This document shows, in pieces, positions 42,472 through 51,794 of a stretch of DNA of 64,000 nucleotides. Position numbers and translations under genes: made by a program. Numbering within the stretch: the first letter of the stretch is position 1; each line of letters opens with the position of its first letter. Below the pieces are notes generated by a model that saw only the letters and a program-made list of their open reading frames with translations, did no database searches and had not been told where the DNA came from. This DNA comes from Mesorhizobium sp. WSM4311 (GTDB lineage Bacteria > Pseudomonadota > Alphaproteobacteria > Rhizobiales > Rhizobiaceae), in contig NZ_NSFV01000005.1 of assembly GCF_002295115.1 (NCBI RefSeq), positions 310,001 through 374,000 on the forward strand. The letters are read 5' to 3'.

Positions 42472-42681
42472 GTGACCGATCTTTCCCAGTCAAGTCCGCC
42501 CCAATCACGTCTGGCCAAGCCCAGTCCTCCGGCTGAACCATCTTTCGATGCCAGCCATCCGCTGATCGTCTTCGATGGCGTCTGCGTGCTGTGCTCCGGC
42601 TTCGTGCGCATGGTGGTGAGAGGCAGCCACGCCATGGCTGAGATCAATCCGGCAAGGCCGCGATCGCGACAATTTCAATGA
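42472..42681 (+). pseudogene. DCC-family thiol-disulfide oxidoreductase, N-terminal fragment
   Basis: From GTG 42472 the frame encodes a linker and then HPLIVFDGVCVLCSGFVRMVVR, the DxxCxxC signature of the DCC/DUF393 family. The match stops near base 42625; the remaining ~17 residues (SHAMAEINPARPRSRQFQ) are unrelated, and the frame runs into the 3' end of the convergent RidA gene. The family is normally about 130-140 residues, so at least half of the gene is gone. Confidence 0.65.
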
Positions 42682-43105
42682 CGATGTCGGCTTGAGCCAG
42701 CGCGGCGACGCCAATCACCTCCGAGGGCGGCGGGTTGTTGTAACTGCAGTGCTTCGGGCAATGCTCGGCAAAGAACGCGTCCAGAACGTCCAGGCGAAAA
42801 TTGGCAGAGCTGAGAACGCCGCCGTCGGGAAATGGTCCTCTGACGAAGAAGGTCAGTTTGACGAGGTGTTCAAGCGCGGTGCCCAGCTCCTCCAGATCGG
42901 CTTTGATGTTGCCCAGAACCTCGAGCCACTGCGCCGCCGCATCGCCAGCGAAACGACCGCCCTGCTTGCCGGCCGGATCGTAGTCGGCGGCAGTCGCCGT
43001 GTTTCCACAAAGGTAGACAAATCCCTTCGCGCCGGTGACAACTGTCCCCTTGCCCCACGGCATCAACCGGCCGCTTTTGAATTTCTTGTGGGTCACGAGT
43101 TCCAT
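42644..43105 (-). CDS. RidA/YjgF-family protein
   Basis: A 153-residue protein: GTVVTGAKGFVYLCGNTATAAD, WLEVLGNIKADLEELGTALEHLVKLTFFVRG and SEVIGVAALAQADIVIEIVAIA follow the RidA trimer fold. Classic RidA deaminates enamine/imine intermediates using an Arg near the C-terminus; here the segment is PPPSEVIGVAALAQADIVIEI, without the usual RxxV Arg, so the enzymatic role may differ. It ends inside the convergent DCC remnant. Confidence 0.75.
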   Translation of the reverse strand: MELVTHKKFKSGRLMPWGKGTVVTGAKGFVYLCGNTATAADYDPAGKQGGRFAGDAAAQWLEVLGNIKADLEELGTALEHLVKLTFFVRGPFPDGGVLSSANFRLDVLDAFFAEHCPKHCSYNNPPPSEVIGVAALAQADIVIEIVAIAALPD

Positions 43106-43249
43106 TGCTCATCTCCCATCCCTGGCGTGACGTGCCTGGATCACAAAGGATAGTGCGGCGGGGCGTCATTGCCAGCCGCCGCGGGCCGTTTGGCGAAACC
43201 TGGTCCTTGCGAAAGCGCGTGACGAAGTCGAAAGTTTTTTGCTGCGCCT

Positions 43250-43276
43250 TGTCGAAATCGGTCGACGCCGCGCGAC
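43250..43276 (+). promoter_or_regulatory. Candidate ECF42-type promoter
   Basis: TGTCGA (43250-43255), a 17-base spacer and CGAC (43273-43276) match the ECF42 target motif as I recall it (TGTCGA at -35, CGA/TC at -10). It lies about 50 bases upstream of the DGPF/YCII gene, which leads the sigma-factor operon, so autoregulation is likely. Confidence 0.6.
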
Positions 43277-43326
43277 ATACGTCTGGCCCCGCAAGGACGC
43301 GGCCTTCGAAACACGGGAGAAGACCC

Positions 43327-43695
43327 ATGCGATACATGCTGATGATCAACAATAGCGAAGCCGCAATGGCGGCCATGCCGATCGAGAAGGCCCAGCAGAT
43401 GAGCGCGGCCTATAACGCCTATACCGATGCGTTGAAGCAATCCGGCGCTTGGCTGGCCGGCGAACGGCTGCGCCCGACCCAGGCGACCACCTCGGTGCGG
43501 ATCGCCGACGGCAAGACCAACGTGATCGACGGCCCCTATGCCGACACCAAGGAGCAGCTTGCCGGCTTCTACATGATCGAGGCGGCCGACATCGATACCG
43601 CCATCGAATGGGCGGCGCGCTGTCCAGCGGCCAGCACCGGCACGGTCGAGTTGCGGCCGATCTGGGAAATGGCCGATTACATGCCCAAGCAATGA
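43327..43695 (+). CDS. DGPF/YCII-family protein of the ECF42 module
   Basis: A 122-residue protein from ATG 43327. MRYMLMINNSEAAM is the YCII/DGPF N-terminus; VIDGPYADTKEQLAGFYMIEAADIDTAIEWAARCP carries the DGP(F/Y) motif and continues with the ferredoxin-like core. DGPF proteins accompany ECF42 sigma factors and are among their main targets, but their biochemical role is unsettled. The sigma factor gene starts 25 bases downstream. Confidence 0.85.
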   Translation: MRYMLMINNSEAAMAAMPIEKAQQMSAAYNAYTDALKQSGAWLAGERLRPTQATTSVRIADGKTNVIDGPYADTKEQLAGFYMIEAADIDTAIEWAARCPAASTGTVELRPIWEMADYMPKQ

Positions 43696-43720
43696 CGACG
43701 TGCCAAGAAATGACCATGTG

Positions 43721-44965
43721 ATGGACAGTCGCCCGGAGATCGCCCGGGCGGCCGCCGAGGCCGCCGCCCGGCAGAGCTATGGCAAGCTGGTCGCCTGGCT
43801 CGCGGCGCGCACGCGCGACGTGACCGCGGCCGAGGATGCGCTGGCCGACGCCTTTGCCGCCGCGCTCGAACGCTGGCCGAAATCGGGCGTGCCTGAAAAG
43901 CCGGAAGCCTGGCTGCTCGCCGTGGCGCGGCGGCGGCGGGTCGATGCGGTTCGCCGGCGGCTCACCCGCGAGGCGGCCCGCGATCATCTCAAGCTGATTG
44001 CCGAGGAGATGGAGGCGCGCATGACCGACGAAGAGCTGCCCGACGAACGGCTGCGGCTGATGTTTGCTTGCGCGCATCCGGCGATCGAACCGGGCGTGCG
44101 GGCGCCGCTGATCCTGCAGACCGTGCTGGGTTTCGATGCCGCGACGATCGCTTCCGCCTTCCTGGTCTCGCCGGCAACGATGGGCCAGCGCCTGGTGCGC
44201 GCCAAGACGCGCATCCGCGAAACCGGCATTCCGTTCCGTGTGCCGGAACGGGCCGAACTCGGCGAACGGCTGGGCGCGGTGCTGGAGGCGATCTACGCCG
44301 CCTTCGCCGAAGGCTGGTCCGATCCGGCCGGCACCGAGACGCAGCGCCGCAACCTCGCCACCGAAGGCATCTGGCTCGGCCGCCTGGTGGCGACGCTGAT
44401 GCCGCAAGAGCCGGAAGCGCTTGGCCTGCTGGCGCTCATGCTGTTTGCCGAGGCCCGCCGCGCCGCCCGGCGCAGTGCCGAAGGCGACTTCGTGCCGCTG
44501 GCCGAGCAGGACTGCGACCTGTGGGACCGTGCCCTGATCGACGAGGCGGAGATGCTTCTGTCCCATGCCGCGGCGAGTGGTGTGGTCGGCCGCTACCAGC
44601 TCGAGGCGGCCGTCCAGTCCGCCCACGCGGCGCGACGGCTCACCGGCCGCACCGACTGGCCGGCGATCCGCGCGCTCTACGACGCGCTGTTTTCGATCGT
44701 CGGTTCGCCGGTGGTGGCCATCAACCGCGCGGTGGCGCTTGCCGAGACGGAGGGCGCCGTGGCGGGGCTGGCGGCGCTTTACGTGCTGGGCGACGACAAG
44801 CGGCTCAATGAATATCAGCCCTATTGGGCGGCGCGGGCCGGCCTCCTGGCCAGGCTTGGCCAGGTACCGCAGGCAACCGAGGCCTATGACCGGGCGATCG
44901 GCCTCGAACGCGATCCGGCGGTGCGCCGCTTCCTGCAAGGCAAAAGGGCGGCGCTGCGAAACTGA
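43721..44965 (+). CDS. ECF42-type RNA polymerase sigma factor with C-terminal extension
   Basis: A 414-residue protein from ATG 43721 (an alternative ATG at 43700 adds seven residues). Region sigma2 (about 15-85) includes VTAAEDALADAFAAALERWP and PEAWLLAVARRRRVDAVRRR; sigma4 (about 115-175) includes LRLMFACAHPAIEPGVRAPLILQTVLGFDAATIASAFLVSPATMGQRLVRAKTRIR. The C-terminal ~230 residues form a helical, TPR-like extension (LYDALFSIVGSPVVAINRAVALAE) typical of ECF42, which regulates activity in place of an anti-sigma factor. Confidence 0.88.
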   Translation: MDSRPEIARAAAEAAARQSYGKLVAWLAARTRDVTAAEDALADAFAAALERWPKSGVPEKPEAWLLAVARRRRVDAVRRRLTREAARDHLKLIAEEMEARMTDEELPDERLRLMFACAHPAIEPGVRAPLILQTVLGFDAATIASAFLVSPATMGQRLVRAKTRIRETGIPFRVPERAELGERLGAVLEAIYAAFAEGWSDPAGTETQRRNLATEGIWLGRLVATLMPQEPEALGLLALMLFAEARRAARRSAEGDFVPLAEQDCDLWDRALIDEAEMLLSHAAASGVVGRYQLEAAVQSAHAARRLTGRTDWPAIRALYDALFSIVGSPVVAINRAVALAETEGAVAGLAALYVLGDDKRLNEYQPYWAARAGLLARLGQVPQATEAYDRAIGLERDPAVRRFLQGKRAALRN

Positions 44966-44968
44966 CGT

Positions 44969-45595
44969 TCAGCCCGGCCACATCTCATGCGAGGTGTTGA
45001 GCGCCTTCAGCAGCGGATGGTCGCGCAGCCTGGCCCAGAGACGTTCAATATCAGGCCATGCCGCCCGCGCGCTGTCGATGTTGGGATGCCAGGCCACCAG
45101 CATGACGAGATAGATGTCGGCCAGCGACATCTGGTCGCCAACCAGCCAGTCACGCCCCTTCAGAGCGCTGTCCAGAACGGCGAAGCCGCGGTCCATCTCG
45201 GCGATTGCCGCCTGCTTGACGGCCTTCGTGCCGTCGGCGTCGGTCGTGTAGCGATGGGCGTAGTAGAACCGCAGCACCGCCGGGTAGAGCACCGACGACA
45301 TGAAGGCCATCCAGCGCAGGAAATCGGCGCGGGCGGGCGCATCGACCGCCGGCGCCAGGCGGGCCTGCGGATGGCGCTCGGCGAGCAGGATGCAGATCGC
45401 CGCCGATTCGGTCATCGAGCGTCCGTCCGGCAAGGTCAGCACCGGCACCTGGTTCAGTGGGCTGATGTCGAGGAAAGCCGGATCGGGCCGCTCGGACTTC
45501 GGCACGTCGATCTGTTCGAACGGCGCGTTGGCCAGCGCCAGCGCTGCCTCGACGACGAAGCCGCCGCTGCCGGGACGCGTATAGAGCTTGTACAT
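44969..45595 (-). CDS. Glutathione S-transferase family protein
   Basis: A 208-residue protein from ATG 45595, with aggggag as ribosome site. The thioredoxin-like N-terminal domain is MYKLYTRPGSGGFVVEAALALANAPFEQIDVPKSE, with the cis-Pro/Ser motif QVPVLTLPDGRSMTESAAI. The C-terminal helical domain contains LVGDQMSLADIYLVMLVAW. It conjugates glutathione or acts as a thiol reductase; the substrate is unknown. It is convergent with the sigma-factor gene, three bases from it. Confidence 0.87.
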   Translation of the reverse strand: MYKLYTRPGSGGFVVEAALALANAPFEQIDVPKSERPDPAFLDISPLNQVPVLTLPDGRSMTESAAICILLAERHPQARLAPAVDAPARADFLRWMAFMSSVLYPAVLRFYYAHRYTTDADGTKAVKQAAIAEMDRGFAVLDSALKGRDWLVGDQMSLADIYLVMLVAWHPNIDSARAAWPDIERLWARLRDHPLLKALNTSHEMWPG

Positions 45596-45735
45596 GAATT
45601 TCTCCCCTGGCCCGTGCAAAGCGGACCGGGCGATATGACCCGGAAGCAGGGTTCTGCTCAAGCCGGGTCACAGGCGCCACGGGAGGATTTTTCAACGGGC
45701 CAGCAACGCAAGGCGGCCCGTCGATGGGGGCTGAC

Positions 45736-46716
45736 CTAGGCCCCCAGCCCCTCGAACAAGATCGTCGACAGGTAGCGTTCTGCGAAATCGGGGATGACCA
45801 CGACCAGGGTCTTGCCCTTGTTCTCCGGCCGCGAGCCGACGACGATTGCCGCCTGCAGCGCCGCACCCGACGAGATGCCGACCGGCACGCCTTCGAGGCG
45901 GGCGACGAGGCGGGCATTGGCGACCGAATCCTCGTTGGAAACCTTGACGATCTCGTCATAGATCGTGGTGTCGAGGATCTTTGGCGCGAAGCCGGCGCCA
46001 ATGCCCTGGATCTTGTGCGGGCCGGGCTGGCCGCCCGACAGCACCGGCGAGGCTTCCGGCTCGACGGCGACGACATGCACGGATGGCTTGAGCTTCTTCA
46101 GCACCTGGCCGACGCCGGTGATGGTGCCGCCGGTGCCGATGCCGGCGACGAAGATGTCGACCTCGCCCTGCGTGTCGTTCCAGATCTCCTGCGCTGTCGT
46201 CTTGCGGTGGATTTCCGGATTGGCCGGGTTTTCGAACTGCTGCGGGATGACGGCATTGGGGATCGTCGCGGCCAGCTCGTCGGCCTTGGCGATGGCGCCT
46301 TTCATGCCTTTCGGACCTTCGGTCAGCACCAGTTCGGCGCCGAGCAGCGCCAGCATCTTCCTGCGCTCGACCGACATCGTCTCGGGCATGGTCAGGATCA
46401 GCTTGTAACCCTTGGCGGCGGCGGCGAAGGCGAGCGCGATGCCGGTATTGCCCGAGGTCGGCTCGATCAGCGTGGTCTTGCCGGGCGCAATCTTGCCGGC
46501 CGCCTCGAGCGCCTCGATCATCGCCACGCCGATGCGGTCCTTGACCGAGGCGATCGGGTTGAAGAACTCGAGCTTGGCGACGAGATTGGCGACGACGCCC
46601 TTCTCCTTGGCGAGTTTGTCGAGCCGGACCAGGGGCGTGTCGCCGATCGTGTCGGTGATGGAACTGTAGATGCGGCCGCGGCCGGGGACGCGGGCGGAGG
46701 TGACTGGCTTGTTCAT
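45736..46716 (-). CDS. cysK: Cysteine synthase A (O-acetylserine sulfhydrylase)
   Basis: A 326-residue PLP enzyme from ATG 46716. The cofactor Lys is K59 in [11 protein letters not shown]; the substrate loop is [12 protein letters not shown]; the phosphate cup is [12 protein letters not shown]; and [13 protein letters not shown] is the OASS-A signature. It makes cysteine from O-acetylserine and sulfide. A longer start at 46743 would add nine residues; gggagcg precedes 46716. Confidence 0.92.
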   Translation of the reverse strand: MNKPVTSARVPGRGRIYSSITDTIGDTPLVRLDKLAKEKGVVANLVAKLEFFNPIASVKDRIGVAMIEALEAAGKIAPGKTTLIEPTSGNTGIALAFAAAAKGYKLILTMPETMSVERRKMLALLGAELVLTEGPKGMKGAIAKADELAATIPNAVIPQQFENPANPEIHRKTTAQEIWNDTQGEVDIFVAGIGTGGTITGVGQVLKKLKPSVHVVAVEPEASPVLSGGQPGPHKIQGIGAGFAPKILDTTIYDEIVKVSNEDSVANARLVARLEGVPVGISSGAALQAAIVVGSRPENKGKTLVVVIPDFAERYLSTILFEGLGA

Positions 46717-46896
46717 TGGTTTCGCTCCCAGGATTTCAGGCAAGTGGCATTGCAGCCGGCAAGATAAGGCTTTCAGCCGCGCAACATAAGCTGTTGGCCG
46801 GAAATATCCGAGTGGGGCCCGTGTCTAAAACGCCCATGTCCCGGAAAAGCATTTCACCGGGAAGCCTGCCCCCGGAATGTTTTGGCTGAAAGCATG

Positions 46897-47514
46897 CTAT
46901 TGGCGGGCCGCGATCGCCGCCGCCGCGCCCACCATGAAGCCAGCGGCGGTGCGGTTCAGCAGCTTCAGCGCGCGCGGCGATTTCAAGAACCAGCGCGCCT
47001 TGGCGGCGAGCGCCAGGTAGGGAACCAGCACGACGAACAGCACGACCACCGTCAGCGCGGCGAGAATGCCGTAATCGGCCAGCGTAATGGTCTTCAGGTC
47101 GACGATGGTCGGCGTGATCGCGAGGTAGAAGATCATCGTCTTCGGATTGCCGAGCGTGACGGTAAGGCCGGCGATGAAACTCGACACCAGCCCGCCCTTG
47201 CCCTTCCGGGCCTCGACCGTTTCGGGCGTGATGCCGGCGGTCCAGAAGCGCCAGCCCAGAAATGCCAGATAGGCAACGCCGGCCCATTTGATAGCCAGGA
47301 ACACCATGCCGAAGGTCTGCGCCACGAAGGCGAGGCCGAGCACCACGGCGGTCAGATAGGTGAGGTCGCCCAGCATCAGGCCAAAGGACATGGCCAGCGA
47401 CGAGCGAAAACCGGAGCCGAGCGCCCGCGCGACAAGCGCGGTGACGCCGGGGCCGGGAATGGCGGCGGCGATGCCGAGGGCGGCACTGTAGGCGAGGAAG
47501 CCGGTGAGGGTCAT
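46897..47514 (-). CDS. LysE/RhtB-family amino acid exporter
   Basis: A 205-residue, six-helix membrane protein starting MTLTGFLAYSAALGIAAAIPGPGVTALVARALG. The IPGPG motif and ITLADYGILAALTVVVLFVVLVPYLALAA in the second half are characteristic. It exports an amino acid such as lysine, threonine or homoserine lactone-like compounds; the substrate cannot be told. ATG 47514 gives the family start; an upstream ATG at 47547 would add eleven residues. Confidence 0.85.
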   Translation of the reverse strand: MTLTGFLAYSAALGIAAAIPGPGVTALVARALGSGFRSSLAMSFGLMLGDLTYLTAVVLGLAFVAQTFGMVFLAIKWAGVAYLAFLGWRFWTAGITPETVEARKGKGGLVSSFIAGLTVTLGNPKTMIFYLAITPTIVDLKTITLADYGILAALTVVVLFVVLVPYLALAAKARWFLKSPRALKLLNRTAAGFMVGAAAAIAARQ

Positions 47515-47623
47515 GGATAGGTCCCAGATTGAAGGGCCATATTGCATACATCCGAATGGAATTGAATTTCCTGAGGATTGGATTTGATTGCACCAGACAG
47601 CGCGGTCTTCGCCCTATAAGGCC

Positions 47624-47820
47624 CCCCTCATCCGGCCGCTTCGCGGCCACCTTTGCCGGGGCGAGTCACGGGCCTCGCCCGTCCTTCGGACCCCCGTGGG
47701 GAGAAGAGAAAGGCGCCGGCGCCAACAAGCTCCTGTCCCCGAGGGGGAGAGGTCGGATTGCCCCGAATTGCCCTTCGCAATTCGATTGGCAATCCCGGGT
47801 GAGGGGGTCTGCATTGTCCA
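47624..47820. repeat. G/C-rich intergenic palindromic element
   Basis: It contains ccccctcatccggccgcttc with gcggcc stems, a central gaggcccg/cgggcctc-like stem and a distal gggtgagggggtctgc that complements the left edge ccccctca. The ends suggest a mobile palindrome of the type seen at 5011-5280 and 51631-51792. No gene is supported. Confidence 0.5.
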
Positions 47821-47826
47821 GCAGGA

Positions 47827-49194
47827 TCAGGAACGGCCGCCGTCATAGGTCACACGCCAGATCGTACCGTTGCCGTCCTCGGTCATGATCAGCGCCCCGT
47901 CATGGGCCACCGCCACGCCGACCGGCCGGCCCCAGACCTCGCCGTTGGAAACGACGAAGCCGGTCATGAAATCCTCATATTCCCCGGTCGGCCTGCCGTC
48001 CCTGAACAGCAGGCGGACGACCTTGTAGCCGGTCCTGTTGCCGCGATTCCACGAACCGTGCAGGGCGACGAAGGCATCCCCCCGGTATTCCCTGGGAAAA
48101 CCGCTGTCGGCGGGCAGGTCCTTGCGGTCGTAAAAGGTGATGTTGAGCGGCGCCGAATGCGCCTGCATCAGCACATCGGGAATGGTTGCCTTGCCGGCGA
48201 GGTGGGGCCGCGCGCCCTTGTGACGCGGGTCCTCGTGGTTGCCGATATAGTACCAGGGCCAGCCATAATACGCGCCGTCCTTGACCGAGGTGGCGTATTC
48301 GAACGGCACATTGTCGCCCAGCGCGTCGCGCTCGTTGACGACGCACCACAGCGCCCCGGTCGCCGGCTGGATGGTCATGCCCGAGCAGTTGCGCAGGCCG
48401 GTGGCGACGATGCGGCCGTTCTTGCCGTCCGGATCGAAGGCTTGCACGTCGGCGCGCCCCTCTTCGGAGCCCCAGCTTGCGCCGAGCGGCTGCGATGTCA
48501 CCCACGCGTCGAGGCCGCCATCCGGCGCCTTGCCCATGTCCTCGGCGACGTTCGAACCGGAGCCGACCGACAGATAGAGCGTCTTGCCATCCGGCGAAAA
48601 GACGATGTCGCGGGTCCAGTGATGGTTCGAGGGAATGTTGGCGACGATGATTTCCGGTTCGCCGGATGCCTTCAGGTCGCCACTGCGGTAGGCAAAGCGC
48701 ACGATGCTGTCGCTGTTGGCGACATAGACCCATTGCGGATCATCGCCCGGCGGGTAGAAGGCAATGCCATAGGGCTGGTTGAGATTGCCGGCGAAAATGC
48801 GGTCCTCGGCGGGCTTGGCGCTGTCCTTGGCCAGGCGATAGACGCGGATCTGGTTGGCTTCGCTGTCGGCGACGAACAGGTCGCCATTGGGTGCGACGCG
48901 CACGGCGCGCGGATTGTCGATGCCGGAGGCGATCAGTTCGGCCGAAAAACCCGGCGGCAATTGCGGCTTCGCGCCCGTCGGCATGTCGGCAAGGCCGGCG
49001 CTGTTCGACACCGACTTGGTGACGTAAGGCTTCGGCAGGTCTTCCGGCTTGATCAGGCGGCGCACGCCCGGTCTGTCGGCACGCCAGTCGCCGAAGGCGG
49101 CCGCGCCCTTCAGCACCGGCTGGTCCGCCTGCTGGGCGAATGCCGCGCCTGTGAGAAAGAGGGCGGGGATCACCAGTCCGGCCAATCGGATCAT
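47827..49194 (-). CDS. PQQ-dependent sugar (sorbosone-type) dehydrogenase
   Basis: About 455 residues from ATG 49194 (ggaggac upstream; ATG 49206 is an alternative). A signal peptide (LAGLVIPALFLTGAAFA) precedes a six-bladed beta-propeller: NPRAVRVAPNGDLFVADSEANQIRVY, LNQPYGIAFYPPGDDPQWVYVAN, GLRNCSGMTIQPATGALWCVVNERDALGD and HGSWNRGNRTGYKVVRL. These match the sorbosone/aldose dehydrogenase family that uses PQQ in the periplasm. The true substrate is unknown; no PQQ biosynthesis genes are nearby. Confidence 0.85.
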   Translation of the reverse strand: MIRLAGLVIPALFLTGAAFAQQADQPVLKGAAAFGDWRADRPGVRRLIKPEDLPKPYVTKSVSNSAGLADMPTGAKPQLPPGFSAELIASGIDNPRAVRVAPNGDLFVADSEANQIRVYRLAKDSAKPAEDRIFAGNLNQPYGIAFYPPGDDPQWVYVANSDSIVRFAYRSGDLKASGEPEIIVANIPSNHHWTRDIVFSPDGKTLYLSVGSGSNVAEDMGKAPDGGLDAWVTSQPLGASWGSEEGRADVQAFDPDGKNGRIVATGLRNCSGMTIQPATGALWCVVNERDALGDNVPFEYATSVKDGAYYGWPWYYIGNHEDPRHKGARPHLAGKATIPDVLMQAHSAPLNITFYDRKDLPADSGFPREYRGDAFVALHGSWNRGNRTGYKVVRLLFRDGRPTGEYEDFMTGFVVSNGEVWGRPVGVAVAHDGALIMTEDGNGTIWRVTYDGGRS

Positions 49195-49286
49195 CTTGTC
49201 CTCCATCTGGTCGCGAAGGAAACCAACGGCCGGCTTGTCTCCGGGTTCCGCCTCACTCGACCTGATGAGGAAGCGAAAGTCCGGCT

Positions 49287-49484
49287 TTATGTCCCGGCCG
49301 CGTAAAAATCGTCGTCGAGGCGTTTTTCCAGCGCGACGAGATCGGCCGGCAGCGGCAGGCCCATGGCGCGCATTTCCCGCAATTTCTCGCGCAATTGTTC
49401 CTGGATTTCGTGCTGGTCTTCCGGCTGGTTGACCATCTCCTCCAGCAGCAGGCTGATCCGGGCCTTGAGTTCTTCGAGCGCCAT
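49287..49484 (-). CDS. Small helical conserved protein
   Basis: A 65-residue protein from ATG 49484 with aaggag upstream: MALEELKARISLLLEEMVNQ, then a charged helix (PEDQHEIQEQLREKLREMRA) and LPLPADLVALEKRLDDDFYA. It is probably all-helical and may dimerise as a coiled coil. It lies between the dehydrogenase and hrcA on the same strand. Similar short proteins occur in rhizobia; function unknown. Confidence 0.7.
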   Translation of the reverse strand: MALEELKARISLLLEEMVNQPEDQHEIQEQLREKLREMRAMGLPLPADLVALEKRLDDDFYAAGT

Positions 49485-49654
49485 TCTTTTTCTCCTTGCT
49501 GCCCGTTTCGATCTTGGCACTAAGGTGCAGAGCTTCAGGTCAGGCCGAGCCGAAAATGGTCGATACCGAGAACCGGAGCGTACTGGTCGTACGCGAGTAC
49601 CGGAAGCGCAGGTATCAGCCATTCGCAGGCCGGCATCACCCGAATATCCACACC

Positions 49655-50737
49655 TTAGCGCAACATGCGCGATATCAACTGCGCCGTATAATCGACCATC
49701 GGCACGATGCGGGCGTAGTTCAGCCGGGTCGGGCCGATGACCCCGAGCGCGCCGACGACGCGGGCGTCCTTGTCGCGATAGGGCGCGACAACCAGCGACG
49801 AGCCCGACAGCGAAAACAGCTTGTTTTCCGACCCGATGAAGATGCGCACGCCCGATCCCTGCTCGGCGAGGTCGAGCAGCTGGATCAGCCCGTCCTGCGT
49901 TTCCATGTCCTCGAACAGATGCCGCAGCAGCTCGATGTCGGCCTGGGCGGTGACGTTTTCGAGCAGGTTGGCGCGGCCACGCACGATAAGCCGTGCCGGC
50001 AGGCCGCTTTCGGCGCCCGCCCACACCGCCAGGCCTTTCTCGACGAGGTCCTGCGACAGCGTGTCGAGGGCCGCTCTCGTCTCTTCCTTGATGCGGGCGA
50101 TTTCGGTGCGCGCCTCCGCCAGCGTACGGCCGCGAATATGGGCGTTGAGGAAATTCGAAGCCTCGTGCAACTGCGAGACGGTGATGCCCGCCGGCAGCTC
50201 GACGACGCGGTTCTCGACGTCGCCATTTTGCGACACCAGCACGGCGAGTGCCTTGGTCGGCTCGAGCTGGATGAATTCGATATGCTTCAGCGCCACCTCG
50301 TTCTTGGCGGCCAGCACCAGGCCGGCGCCGCGCGACATGCCCGACAGCATCTGGCTGGCCTCGGTCAGCATGTGCTCCAGCGTCGCGCCAGAGCCTGAGG
50401 CCCGCACCTGCGCCTCGATGGTGCGGCGCTCCTCGTCGGAGAGGTCGCCAAGTTCCATGAAGGCATCGACGAAGAAGCGCAGGCCGGCCTGCGTCGGCAG
50501 CCGTCCGGCCGAAATGTGCGGCGCGTAGATCAGGCCGAGATGCTCGAGGTCGCTCATCACATTGCGGATGGTGGCCGGCGACAGCGAGGACGGCAGGATG
50601 CGCGACAGGCTGCGCGAGCCCACGGGCTCGCCATCCCTGAGATAGGAATCGACGATGCGCCGGAAGATGTCACGAGAGCGCATGTCGAGTGATTGAAGTG
50701 CGAGCGGCTGCGAACCCGGATCGATTGCCTTGGTCAT
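49655..50737 (-). CDS. hrcA: Heat-inducible transcription repressor HrcA
   Basis: A 360-residue repressor from ATG 50737. The N-terminal winged helix is MRSRDIFRRIVDSYLRDGEPVGSRSLSRILPSSLSPATIRNVMSDLEHLGLI with HISAGRLPTQAGLRFFVD after it; the C-terminal part ends ALGVIGPTRLNYARIVPMVDYTAQLISRML. HrcA binds CIRCE elements upstream of groESL/dnaKJ and is stabilised by GroEL. It is divergent from rph, the usual order in rhizobia. Confidence 0.93.
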   Translation of the reverse strand: MTKAIDPGSQPLALQSLDMRSRDIFRRIVDSYLRDGEPVGSRSLSRILPSSLSPATIRNVMSDLEHLGLIYAPHISAGRLPTQAGLRFFVDAFMELGDLSDEERRTIEAQVRASGSGATLEHMLTEASQMLSGMSRGAGLVLAAKNEVALKHIEFIQLEPTKALAVLVSQNGDVENRVVELPAGITVSQLHEASNFLNAHIRGRTLAEARTEIARIKEETRAALDTLSQDLVEKGLAVWAGAESGLPARLIVRGRANLLENVTAQADIELLRHLFEDMETQDGLIQLLDLAEQGSGVRIFIGSENKLFSLSGSSLVVAPYRDKDARVVGALGVIGPTRLNYARIVPMVDYTAQLISRMLR

Positions 50738-50894
50738 TCGGCCAAAAACCTCCGTCCTCAGGATATAGACTTCGGCACGGTGGGCGCAACCGGTCTCTGT
50801 ATCGGATCGCCCGGTCCGTTTTCCTTTGCGCGCTGCCCCCCATGCGGCTAAAAGCCGGCCACGATTCCGAAAAATGACTGGGAAAGAAGCCTGA

Positions 50895-51611
50895 ATGCGC
50901 CCCTCCAAACGCCAATTCGACGAAATGCGCGCCATCTCCTTCGAGCGCGGCGTCTCCAAGCACGCCGAAGGTTCGTGCCTGGTGAAGTTCGGCGACACCC
51001 ATGTCCTGTGCACGGCGAGCCTCGAGGAGAAGGTGCCGGGCTGGATGCGCAATTCCGGCAAGGGCTGGGTGACGGCCGAATATGGCATGCTGCCGCGTTC
51101 GACCGGCGAGCGCATGCGCCGCGAGGCCTCCGCAGGCAAGCAGGGCGGCCGCACGCTGGAAATCCAGCGCCTGATCGGCCGCTCGCTGCGCGCCGTGGTT
51201 GATTTGCAGGCGCTGGGCGAGCAGCAGATCACCGTCGATTGCGACGTCATCCAGGCCGATGGCGGCACTCGCACCGCCTCGATCACCGGCGGCTGGGTGG
51301 CGCTGTACGACTGCCTGCGCTGGATGGAAGCCCGGCAGATGGCCAGTGTTTCGAAGGTGCTGAAGGACCATGTCGCGGCGATTTCCTGCGGCATCCATGA
51401 CGGCCAGCCGGTCATCGACCTCGATTATCTCGAGGATTCCGCGGCCGGCACCGACGCCAATTTCGTCATGACCGGCAAGGGCGGCATCGTCGAGATCCAG
51501 GGCACGGCCGAGGGCGAGCCTTTCTCGGAAGACCAGTTCGCCGAGTTGATGGGCCTGGCCAAGAAAGGCATTTCGCGGCTGGTGAGTTTGCAGCAAATGG
51601 CGGTGGCGTAG
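50895..51611 (+). CDS. rph: Ribonuclease PH
   Basis: A 238-residue phosphorolytic exoribonuclease. [46 protein letters not shown] at the N-terminus, [22 protein letters not shown] with phosphate-site Arg, and [44 protein letters not shown] with the catalytic Asp region match Rph throughout. It trims tRNA 3' ends and degrades structured RNA. It is divergent from hrcA; rdgB and hemW follow after a VOC gene. Confidence 0.94.
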   Translation: MRPSKRQFDEMRAISFERGVSKHAEGSCLVKFGDTHVLCTASLEEKVPGWMRNSGKGWVTAEYGMLPRSTGERMRREASAGKQGGRTLEIQRLIGRSLRAVVDLQALGEQQITVDCDVIQADGGTRTASITGGWVALYDCLRWMEARQMASVSKVLKDHVAAISCGIHDGQPVIDLDYLEDSAAGTDANFVMTGKGGIVEIQGTAEGEPFSEDQFAELMGLAKKGISRLVSLQQMAVA

Positions 51612-51630
51612 GTTTTAGATGCCGAGCCCA

Positions 51631-51792
51631 GGCACCCCCCTCTGGCCTGCCGGCCATCTCCCCCTCAAGGGGGGAGATCGGATGTCATCTCGGCCTTCGC
51701 CAATTTCCGGCGTTGCAAGATGGGCGGCGAGATTGAGGCTGCTGATCTCCCCCCTTGAGGGGGAGATGCCCGGTAGGGCAGAGGGGGGTGCC
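51631..51792. repeat. Long inverted repeat abutting the VOC gene
   Basis: Two 49-bp arms (51631-51679 and 51744-51792) begin ggcacccccctctg and end cagaggggggtgcc. Each arm also holds its own stem (ctccccctcaaggggggag). The two arms differ at only a few positions. The right arm ends two bases before the GTG start of the VOC gene and supplies its gaggggggt ribosome-site-like run. Confidence 0.8.
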
Positions 51793-51794
51793 TC

